Shown here in pieces: positions 55,944-64,000 of a stretch of DNA of 64,000 bases (within the stretch, counting starts at the first letter, position 1; each line of letters starts with the position of its first letter). This stretch comes from Rhizoclosmatium globosum (Eukaryota; Chytridiomycota; Chytridiomycetes; Chytridiales; Chytriomycetaceae): NCBI GenBank assembly GCA_002104985.1, contig MCGO01000023.1, positions 62,001 through 126,000 on the forward strand. Direction: 5' to 3'. A program made the translations under genes and the position numbers. Under the pieces are notes generated by a model that worked only from the letters and a program-made list of their open reading frames with translations, was not told the origin of the DNA and searched no databases.

Positions 55944-58900
55944 TTACTCATAAAAAAGCTGATCACAAGAACGAATATGTCTCATCAAAGAGATAATTGA
56001 TCGCGCAAACGTCGTCGTATACAACTGTTTATTTGCTATGTCTGCTCTATTAACGTCCACAATACTCGACTTTGAAATAGTAAGAATCTCGGAGTCGTTA
56101 GCGTCACATGGCTGTGGAGTATCATTCGGCCCTGCGACAATGTCAATATTTTCATCGTCATATCCTTTGATGATGTCCGGATACTCCCCAAAAAGCGCTT
56201 TCATCAACGGCACAAACTTGTCTAATGCCCTTGAGACTTCTCGAACCGAAGCCGAATGACCCAGCAATCGCATCCACTTTTCAGTATTCAAAGCTTCCAA
56301 CATTCCGCTCCTATGGGCAGGTATAACACCATCAAAAGGATCAAGTTGCGGATAAGGGCATGAGCCAGGATGACCATGCCACAACAGAAGATTCACAAAG
56401 TCTTCAATGACTCTCTCCCTTACTCGCTGCGCGTTTGGAAGAGTAGGAAGTATCTTGAGCTTCGTAAGCATCGATGATGAGAATATATACAGTAATAGCC
56501 GAATAACTTGTTGCAATTCAGCCCTTGATTCCATTAATGGACTGGATTTCAGAACGCGCCGAACATCAGCATCGAATGGTTCGTCACCAACACTCAATCG
56601 CACACACTCCAAACGATCAAGGAGCATAAACATACAGTTGATGATCTCCCGATAAGTTTCTTCTTGAAATCGTCCTTCAATACGTGGCTCCGCGATTGCA
56701 TACACCATCAAAGAGTCCAGAGCAACAATCTCTGAGAATATTTGATTTCGCAGATCTTTTAATTCAGGATCTTCTATTCGCTGAATAGTTGCCACTTTTT
56801 GAAGTGGTTGTATACTGGACGAGACGATCTTGCGATAAAATATGTTGAGGTGCAAGAAGATGATGGACATTCGATGGCGTAAAATGTGGCGTGCAAAGGA
56901 TGGATAGAGAATTAGGGTAAACACGAGTGAAAATGAAAGCGCTGCTGACGCCACAATGATGACTTTATACAAATATACGGCTGGTGCATCAAATGCAGGA
57001 TTATTCATGTTCGCATATGTGATCGATATATACTGTAGCTTTTATAAGCACTGCAGAATAAAAGATCTAAGACTTACATTTCCGAAAGCGAGTAACCCAA
57101 GTAATCCAAGAGAAGCTGTACGTTTGTTAAACAGCTGTAGGTATGTAAACGGAACAGCAGCCACGAAGCCAAACAAAATCTGCCCGTATGAATGCTTTCC
57201 GAACAATATCAGACTCAGATAAGCCAGCGTCGCACCCGATGCAGTCCCAACAATCGTCAATGGTAGACCAATATATGTCTGACCCAAAGACGGACTGACA
57301 GCGACAATAATTGTTGATAAGGCTCCGCCCATATACCATTCTTTGTATAAGTCAGGATGTGAAAACATGATCATTTGTAGGGAAAATACAGCCAGAGCTG
57401 TCTTGAAAGCGTAAACTGAATTGGGCGACAGGATATTCCTCGTAATTCCAAACACGATTGCATGTACAGTTTCGCCAATCGTAGCTCGACGAATCTTTGA
57501 TTGTAGTCCTCGAAATCGAATTCGCAGAATTTGAATCAGAGTGGCTGGAGGTATATACCAGTTAAAGCGAAATTTTCTGTACTTTTTGGTCCAGCAAATG
57601 CGAACGTTTGCTCATGTAGGATTGCAAGCTCTTTGATAAACTGAGAAAAAGACGTTGAGTTTTTGACAGATACATAAAAGCAGATCAAACCTCTTTTGTA
57701 GATAAAATCAAGAAATTAATTTGGAGAAGCTGCTCCCACGCTGCCTTTGCGTCCATAGATGTAACTCTCAAGCTTCCGTCATCGGTATCATCAAACATTC
57801 GAGAAAAGTAGGTCGGCTGATGCCCATTCGCAAACATCCGTATCGCTTGAGCCCCCAGAGCTCTCAAAGTCGAAACGGCTTCATTGACATGACTTTCATC
57901 TCGATCAACAGCTTTTCTCAGATTAACTCCTAAATCTTCAAAGATCCGTTTCGAAACATCCCCAAAGTCCTTCCAAGACTGCTTCATTTCGTCGGATATA
58001 TTTTGCTGATATTCGGCTGATGTGACTAGTGTGACCGTTTCAGGTGAGTTTAAGACTGTATGGGCTGAAAATAAGACGGCAACAACGCTTTTTGCGGCTT
58101 TAGTGATGCGCGCATATTCATCAATCGAAAAGTATGAATACGTCACTTCTGCAGCCGCTTGAATGATTTCCGCATCAATAGTTGCAAAACATATCTGAAT
58201 TTCTGAAACCAGCTTGTTTCTCTTTTGGAACTCGATTGTAAACGAATCGCCCGTATCATAATGCGAGCCATTCAGAAGCTCAAACATTGATAGTGACAAA
58301 TCTCGCGTTTTTATGAATACAAGAGACAAGTTATCGCGTAAGTGCTGTTCCGCAGAGTCTGGAAACACAAGAAAGTTCACGGCGAGACCAATTCTACAGA
58401 TTTAGATCAAAATCAAAAGAAAAAACAAAATTAATACTAAATCAACTTACAGTATTCCGATAAGGTACGAGGATAAATCATCCGCGAGAAGCTTATAATC
58501 AAACAGTCGCCCATCGCTCGAGTTCGCCCCCAACACTCCAACGACCGACGCCGTTGAATTATACGCGATCATTCCGCCAATAAGTGCGGCCACAAAATAG
58601 CGTTGATGGGAAGCCGCTCGTAAAAGGGATAGAAAGTAGACGTACACAAACAAAATGACGACATTGCAACATAACTGATCCCAGTCACGTGTTGAATAAA
58701 GGCCCATATCGCGCTGGAAGAGCAGATGCATAAAATGAGAATTCCAGTGGAGTTTAGAAAGCTTCCAACAGTTTTGGCTCTATTTTTACATCAGTTAAAA
58801 CTCCTTTGACGACGGAAAGTCACGAGAAATAAAACATACGGAGTATGTATAGCGGATATAAATACTATGTTCAGGGCGACTCGGGGCTGGATCCACAACA

Positions 58901-59091
58901 CAAGAGGAGAACACACAAATGTGATTGCTAAACAGTACTAAATGCTGCATAAGCTGAGGCAATACGATCGTAAAACATGTTTGACTCACAGCAAGTATTG
59001 CCTTAAACCAGTCCTTCCATTGGCGTAGTGTCAGGTGCACCATTTCAGTATAAACATTCGTTGTGTAAATCCCAACTATAACTAAACCCAT
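55944..59091 (-). CDS. FUSC/aromatic-acid-exporter-like membrane protein C
   Basis: Third member of the family, with the same order as A and B. Exon 1 is MVHLTLRQWKDWFKAILA (with an optional upstream ATG at 59091). Block 1: CLAITFVCSPLVLWIQPRVA, FVYVYFLSLLRAASHQRYFV, IGGMIAYNSTASVVGVLGAN. The cytoplasmic part: LVSEIQICFATIDAEIIQAA, EVTYSYFSIDEYARITKAAK, WEQLLQINFLILSTKEV. Block 2: IIVAVSPSLGQTYIGLPLTI, VGTASGATLAYLSLILFGKH, YGQILFGFVAAVPFTYLQLF. The last exon (55944-57008) is an intact frame with EPRIEGRFQEETYREIINCM, PFDADVRRVLKSSPLMESRA and WMRLLGHSASVREVSRALDK. It is the most divergent of the three. Its start lies 44 bases from the MMACHC start. Confidence 0.82.
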
Positions 59092-59135
59092 TTACTTTAA
59101 ATGAATAGATTAATTTGACAATAATATCAGCGAAA
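59092..59135. promoter_or_regulatory. Very short divergent promoter, FUSC-like C / MMACHC
   Basis: 44 bases between two opposite ATGs (92 if FUSC-like C starts at its second Met, 59043). The genes must share or overlap their promoters. No element was recognised. Confidence 0.5.
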
Positions 59136-59972
59136 ATGGAAGATTTCGCTGCTGTCCTTCATTCACACGGTTTTGACATCTGCGAGCCCTTCGAAACGCA
59201 ATACTACAACCTGAAGAAGGTGCCCGAAACTCTTCCACCAATCTCCACGTTTTCCCGTCCCAGAACACTGTCGTTCTTGATTGGCAACTCAAAACACATC
59301 TGGCCAATCCTGAAAGCTCACGTCAGAGCCCTGCCTTCAGTTTCAGAGCATCCACTTGACGATTACGTTCATGTTATTATCCCGAAACTAGTAGAAGCCC
59401 ATTTCCCCGGGATCGCAAGCAAGATCCAGTACACAACTTCAAAAGACGACGATTTCATTCACTTTCAGTTACTGGCACACATAACTGCCACTTCATACTA
59501 CAACAAAGCTTTGTCGCTGTGTGTGCATCCAAAGCATGGACCATGGAAAGCGTTCAGAGCAGTTGTAACATTGGACCTTCCTTTCCCAAACCTTGAGCCA
59601 TATGCACCCATCCCACTGATCGATCCGTATCCTGAATGCCACGAACTCGTCAGTCACTACCGAAATCTGTTTTTTGAAAGCGTCAAAGGCTACTGCACTC
59701 AATGCCGGGATCCCTCTGCCGACCCATCTCATAAAGACAAATGCGTTTTATTCAGAATGGGTGATGGAACGTTGACTGGAGACGAAGTGCGAAAGTGGTA
59801 TTCCGAGAAACGAGACATGACGTTCATTAGGACTGTCAGCAACCATCAACACCTGATTGCTGCGAGGGACGCTGCAACGTGGGATGCTGTTAAAGACCAA
59901 CGGTATTCTGATCAGCAGCTCAGGTATCATTATTCGAAAGATACATCCATTTTCTTTGACCTTGAGGAATGA
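59136..59972 (+). CDS. MMACHC: MMACHC (CblC)-like cobalamin-processing protein
   Basis: An intact, intronless 278-residue frame, close to the 282 of human MMACHC. Matching blocks in order: HGFDICEPFETQYYN; LSFLIGN; QLLAHITATSYYNKA (the B12-binding nitroreductase-like core); LSLCVHPKHGPWKAFRAVVT; LDLPFPNLEP; and TWDAVKDQRYSDQQLRYHYS. MMACHC removes the upper ligand of vitamin B12 (decyanation or glutathione-dependent dealkylation), feeding methionine synthase and methylmalonyl-CoA mutase. A Cys cluster, YCTQCRDPSADPSHKDKC, is inserted between the core and the C-terminus and is not part of the human protein. Dikarya lack B12 use, so this marks a B12-dependent early fungus. Its stop is 20 nt from the start codon of the next gene on the same strand. 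Confidence 0.85.
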   Translation: MEDFAAVLHSHGFDICEPFETQYYNLKKVPETLPPISTFSRPRTLSFLIGNSKHIWPILKAHVRALPSVSEHPLDDYVHVIIPKLVEAHFPGIASKIQYTTSKDDDFIHFQLLAHITATSYYNKALSLCVHPKHGPWKAFRAVVTLDLPFPNLEPYAPIPLIDPYPECHELVSHYRNLFFESVKGYCTQCRDPSADPSHKDKCVLFRMGDGTLTGDEVRKWYSEKRDMTFIRTVSNHQHLIAARDAATWDAVKDQRYSDQQLRYHYSKDTSIFFDLEE

Positions 59973-59992
59973 AATAAATAATAAACGAGGAG

Positions 59993-62211
59993 ATGCCAAA
60001 ACGTACCACTGTCCTAAGCATAATTGGTAGCCTCGTTCGCGATCGACACCGCATATCTGCCAATTATCAGGTACTGGAATGAGCAATGCCGCATCAGTCT
60101 AACAGCCGATTGCAGGCACACGAATCTCGCCAAAACGATCAAGCCAGCCCAATTGACTTGGAGAGAACAGCTATGGTTAGTCAATGAAATAATCTTTGAG
60201 TAACTGCCGTATTTAACATTGTGAATTCGTTAGGCTGATCCAAAGACCTTCTCAATTAAAGGATTACCACTTGCCTACATCTTGACGCTGATCGAGCTCT
60301 GGGGTGGTACGGAAGCTATTCAGATCTTACCACAACGGAAGTGTGCGAGACGTTCGTCAAACCAATGACCCAAACGAGCGGACTTTCGCTGTGTGCCCAA
60401 TTGTATCTCTCAAACACCACCTTTAATTCCACACCACTTGTCCAAGATGCGAAATGGTTCATTTCACATGCATGGAAGTATAAGTTTACCAGTGTTATTG
60501 GTGCTCTGTACAACTTCTGTGCAAAGGAACAATTGGACCCGGAAACTACAATTATTTGGTTCGATTTGTTCTCGAATTCGCAACATGGAACGGCTGCGAA
60601 GCCATTTGAATGGTGGGAGACGGTGTTCATGAATGCTGTCAAGTCTATTGGGAATGTGGTCATGGTCTTGCAGCCGTGGGACGACCCAATTCCTCTCAAA
60701 CGTGTTTGGTGTATTTTCGAACTTTATGCGTCAACAGTAACAAACAGCAGTTTCATGTCGCCATGTCCACAGATGAAGAAACTCAATTTCTGAATGCGCT
60801 CGTCGACAACATTGATTATTTCAAGAACCTTCTCGGAAACGTAAATAGTCAAAAAGTGAAAGTTGGAATCCATCAGACCGTGAATCGATTTTCGAAGTGA
60901 TTCGACAGACCGTCGGATTTGTTGCTCTTGATCGTCTTGTGCTGGACACTTTGGCGAACTGGCTTATTAGTGTCATAAATATTTTGTTGCAGAAAAGAGG
61001 GAACTGGGAGGTACTTACCCTTTTGAGTATGCTGGGAGGAATTGCTCGGCTTCAAGGCAATACAAGAGAGCGGAAGAAATACTGATTGACTGCCTTGATG
61101 GTCGCAAGCAACTCTTTGGGATTGAACATGCAAATACACTGGCTACGATGAACGATTTGGCCATTGTCTATCAATCGCTAGGAAAGAAAGAAGAAGCAAG
61201 GTTGTTGCACACAGAAAGCCTCCAAATTAACAAGGCACTCTTTGGTCTTGAAAGTGAACGCACTTTAACAATCATGAACAATCTGGCAACCATAAATCAA
61301 GAAATGGGCAACTTTGAGGAAGCTGAGATTCTGAGTCGAGAGTGTGTCGAAACGGCAAAAAGGCTATTCGGCGCAAATAACAAATACGTGCTGATATTTT
61401 CAGGTAATTTCGCCAAGATTTTGCAGGACTTGAATCAATACGACGAAGCTGAATCCATGTTTTTGGACTGCCTTCCTCGTTTCCGCGAAATCTTCGGTAA
61501 TGATCATCCGAACTCTCTTCAGTTGATCAACAACCTGTCAGAGCTATATTATTCAAAGAATGAAGATGAAAAAGCCGAGCCACTTATTCTTGAATGCTTC
61601 GAGACTCGAAACCGAGTGTTGGGACCTTACCATCCACTCACAGTCAAGTCTCTGTTTAACCTGACATTGTTGCGAAACACCCACGGAAAATTCAATGGAC
61701 AACAACTCTCCGAATGTCTCACTGCTTGCCAAAGCGCTTTCGGAACTGAAAATCCAGATACCCTCCTTGTTATGATGCTCTATGCAACGCACTTACAATC
61801 GTTACGCCAGTTTACAAGGCAGAAACCATTATTATCGAATGTGTTTTGTTGTCCAACCGCGTTTTAGGACCGGAGCATCCAAGTACATTGGCAGCGACAG
61901 ATGTGTTGGCTCAAATCATCCAATCTCAGGGCAAATTCAATGAGGCCGAAAAACTGTTCCGCACCACTCTCGAAATTCGAGTACGTGTCAGGGGAGAAAA
62001 CAGTGCAATTGCGCTTGCTTCCATGAATAGACTTGGATTGGTGTTGTGGTTTATTGATCATGAAGAATCGGAGAGGATTTTGCTTGAATCTCTTGGAAAA
62101 CACATGGAAATATTTGGAAATGACCATCAAGCAACCCAAGACTTGGTGGCAACATTGGCAAAATTGTATCTGTGGGTCGTATGTAAGATTCTACCGCTTT
62201 TGGTTTCATAA
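59993..62211 (+). CDS. TIR-fold-like domain plus KLC-type TPR protein, copy 2
   Basis: Paralogue of the gene at 32741-34993, in the opposite orientation. Exon 1 is MPKRTTVLSIIGSLVRDRHR then ISANYQ. Exon 2 has NDQASPIDLERTAM. Exon 3 has WGGTEAI, one missing base, then TTTEVCETFVKPMTQT, KWFISHAWKYKF, TIIWFDLFSNSQHG, EWWETVFMNAVKSIGNVVMV and RVWCIFELYA. TPRs follow: TMNDLAIVYQSLGKKEEARL, LFGLESERTLTIMNNLATIN, FREIFGNDHPNSLQLINNLS, LGPYHPLTVKSLFNLTLLRN. Breaks near 60322, 60755, 60895, 61010-61065, 61830 and possibly the C-terminus (62170). Copy 1 is unbroken at most of these sites. The N-terminal domain is nearly identical between copies, while the TPRs differ more, which could reflect selection on ligand-binding repeats. 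Function is unknown. Confidence 0.76.
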
Positions 62212-62325
62212 CTCCCTCAGAATCACTTCAACAAGTATGATCTGAAAATAAATGGATGGTTTTATGAAGCAGAGTCATTCATTTATTATGTTTGAAATAT
62301 GAGTTGAAAATAGTTATAATTCTGA

Positions 62326-62845
62326 TCATAGTTTCTCATTCTTGATGGTCAAAAGTGACCAAACGGCTTTCCAAGGTCCTCGTCTATCCATTTAATAACA
62401 TAAGTTTAAAGATTATGCAGCTATCTATCAAAATAACTTACAAATTACAAGATTGCCGTCGTTTTGCAAGCAAAGCGCATAGTCGGATTTGACACCGGCG
62501 TTCCAGATCTGTTGACCACTTTCATCACGGAATGACATGTCTCCATCAAGATCGTAACTGAGAGATTTCTTCAGCATGTTCACTTGTTTACCAAAAACTA
62601 ATTCACGCTGATCACTTTTAATGTAAACACGGTTCTAAGTAAACTCGTCAGGTGCAGTAAATCAAAACAAGCCCCAAAATATTTACACTGGCAGGATAAA
62701 ACACAACGTCACGGTTGGGTGATTCGATGGGATTGTAAATAGAGTCCCCTTTGCTGAAGCAAAACTTGTCACCAGCAGTGAAAAACGCGTTCACGCTGAT
62801 TGTAGCAACAGCCAAAGTAGTCAAGAGGTTGAGTAGGCAAGTCAT
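62326..62845 (-). CDS. Small secreted bulb-type (mannose-binding-like) lectin
   Basis: Exon 1 encodes a signal peptide (MTCLLNLLTTLAVATISVNA) and FFTAGDKFCFSKGDSIYNPI. Exon 2 has VNMLKKSLSYDLDGDMSFRD, GQQIWNAGV and LCLQNDGNLVI. Exon 3 gives YEDLGK, then AVWSLLTIKNEKL once one missing base is added near 62365. The pattern QNDGNLVIY...GKAVWS is the bulb-lectin repeat QxDxNxVxY, here with Asn-Asp-Gly-Asn, so sugar binding is plausible though not certain. About 120 residues, one lectin domain, two or three Cys. A role in attachment or in defence is guesswork. Confidence 0.75.
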
Positions 62846-63053
62846 TGTTTGTTTAGTGCACTTGGGATCTGAGTTTGATTTTTAAATCTGAGTGAGTATG
62901 TTCCTTCTGCCTTTTATGCAATTCTGGCTAGTGATGTGGCTGGCATTGTGACAATCTTATTTGGGGTTCTCCCCACATTTAAACCAAGTCGCGTTGTTTG
63001 GTTGTTGGGCGATGGTCGAACTTTTTGGCAGAACTTGAGCAGAACTCTATTCA

Positions 63054-63054
<1 letters not shown>

Positions 63055-63122
<68 letters not shown>

Positions 63123-63138
63123 CCACAACAACAACAGC
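63055..63138. repeat. (CAA)n trinucleotide microsatellite
   Basis: About 26 consecutive CAA/ACA units with one C substitution near the right end (AACCACAAC). No gene was found across it. On the opposite strand it reads TTG. Repeat length is likely variable between strains. Confidence 0.95.
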
Positions 63139-63179
63139 AGGATTTCCGAGATATTGCATGGCATAATAGCAGTTTTTTA

Positions 63180-63977
63180 TTATCCAAACAACCATTTTCT
63201 AACAGCGTCATCATTATTTTCATCGTTCGACGGCCCAGTATTGAAACGCGGTAAATGTTCAGGTACGTTATCAGCACTCAAGTTTGGCCAGTTGTTTCCA
63301 ATAGCTGTTACGATTGCCTCCAATACCTTGGCATGTCCTTTTGCGCTGAAATGAAGTCCATCCTTAAACCAATCATTAAGAGAGGATGGATCAAATAAGG
63401 GCTCTTCATACGCCTTGTTAGGGACCAACAAATCCCATGTATCCAATAACAATAGGTTTTGACGAACAGAGGCTCCAACCGATTCTTTCAAGTCGCTGAA
63501 CGCCTCGATACAAGTATTTCGATATAACTTGATGGAATCAAACGTATAATACGAAAAAACCAGTGTTGAACCGATGGGAGGTGGTGTAATAATAAGAATG
63601 CGAGCGTCCTTCGCGACAGCAAGAGTCGTATTCACCATTTCTTTCACGTATTGCTTGTACTTCTCAGCAGGAACATGCTGATTTGACTGTCCTTTCAACG
63701 CAGAGTCGTTTGTCCCAATCCAAAGAACCACAAGCTTGATTCGCGCTGGCAATGATTCGCTGAGGAATGACGGAATACCGAATTTCAGCCAGTACGACGT
63801 GTATCCACCATAACCGTGATTTTCAACAGCCATTTTACGCGCGTATCGCTGTTGGAGTTGAAGCACCCATCCATCTTCGTCTGAACTTCCGTATTCCGTC
63901 AGTGAATCACCAAAGAGAATGATTTTGTCATAGCTCAAATCTGGTAGTGTTGCAGCTGAAGTTGAGTTTGCGACCAT
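63180..63977 (-). CDS. IAH1: SGNH/GDSL esterase, isoamyl-acetate-hydrolase type
   Basis: An intact 265-residue, intronless frame. The four SGNH blocks are present: nucleophile S25 in ILFGDSLTEYG, the oxyanion Gly in NHGYGGYTSYW, N90 in WIGTNDSALKG, and D206/H209 in FKDGLHFSAKGH. Length and motifs match Iah1, which hydrolyses short-chain acetate esters in yeast. No signal peptide is evident, so it is probably cytosolic. The start ATG 63977 yields the usual N-terminus before the first strand; the window ends just upstream, so the promoter is not visible. Confidence 0.9.
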   Translation of the reverse strand: MVANSTSAATLPDLSYDKIILFGDSLTEYGSSDEDGWVLQLQQRYARKMAVENHGYGGYTSYWLKFGIPSFLSESLPARIKLVVLWIGTNDSALKGQSNQHVPAEKYKQYVKEMVNTTLAVAKDARILIITPPPIGSTLVFSYYTFDSIKLYRNTCIEAFSDLKESVGASVRQNLLLLDTWDLLVPNKAYEEPLFDPSSLNDWFKDGLHFSAKGHAKVLEAIVTAIGNNWPNLSADNVPEHLPRFNTGPSNDENNDDAVRKWLFG

Positions 63978-64000
63978 GGCTTTTACTGTGTTTGACGAAA

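Noticed and set aside
62914..63354. Poly-Val, poly-Thr, poly-Asn and poly-Cys frames across 63.05-63.14 kb
   Set aside because: All come from the CAA/TTG microsatellite read in different frames.

Overview
The window is nuclear DNA of a zoosporic, early-diverging fungus, most probably a chytrid (Chytridiomycota). Genes are compact, on both strands, and split by many short GT-AG introns (about 45-100 bp). The gene set mixes fungal families (SYLF/Ysc84, LYC1-like acetyltransferase, aromatic-acid-exporter/FUSC proteins, FHA-forkhead factor) with genes kept by flagellated or early-branching opisthokonts and lost from Dikarya: the flagellar protein PACRG, a PDE9A-type cyclic-nucleotide phosphodiesterase, a class C (GABA-B-like) receptor, an attractin-like CUB/EGF/kelch/PSI membrane protein, and the cobalamin-processing protein MMACHC.

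Layout. 0-8 kb: end of an FAD amine oxidase, tRNA-Arg, a tandem pair of GNAT acetyltransferases, SYLF gene A, an MFSD1-like transporter, a LYC1-like acetyltransferase and two unrecognised ORFs. 8-11 kb: gene-poor tRNA cluster (Asp, a truncated Glu-like tRNA, Leu, Glu). 11-23 kb: SYLF genes B, C and D, two copies of a 1.1 kb duplication carrying an acidic protein, each associated with an MFSD1-like transporter, RNase H1, FKBP3-like isomerase and two small secreted paralogues. 23-32.5 kb: attractin-like protein, PACRG, FHA-forkhead factor, class C GPCR. 32.7-41.3 kb: a TIR-like/TPR protein divergent from FUSC-like transporter A, which faces FUSC-like B tail to tail. 41.6-55.6 kb: Rab5, PDE9-like enzyme, S6K-type AGC kinase, tRNA-Asn, a mucin-like Ser/Thr protein, an unrecognised membrane protein with a C-terminal PPxY, tRNA-Leu and mitochondrial Hsp70. 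55.9-62.2 kb: an inverted second version of the FUSC + TIR/TPR block, now with MMACHC between the two genes. 62.3-64 kb: bulb-type lectin, a CAA microsatellite and an isoamyl-acetate-hydrolase-type esterase.

The candidate system is the duplicated module of a TIR-fold-like domain fused to kinesin-light-chain-type TPRs, beside a FUSC-like membrane transporter. It occurs twice in opposite orientations, and MMACHC sits inside one copy, 20 nt upstream of the TIR/TPR start codon. No function can be assigned from sequence alone; the TIR assignment rests on motif layout.

Main caveat: many conserved genes, including mitochondrial Hsp70, Rab5 and FKBP3, carry frame breaks that are each repaired by one missing base. 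Paralogous copies break at different sites. This looks like deletion-biased sequencing or assembly error rather than mass pseudogenisation, so exon ends and protein lengths below are approximate where frame breaks are noted.
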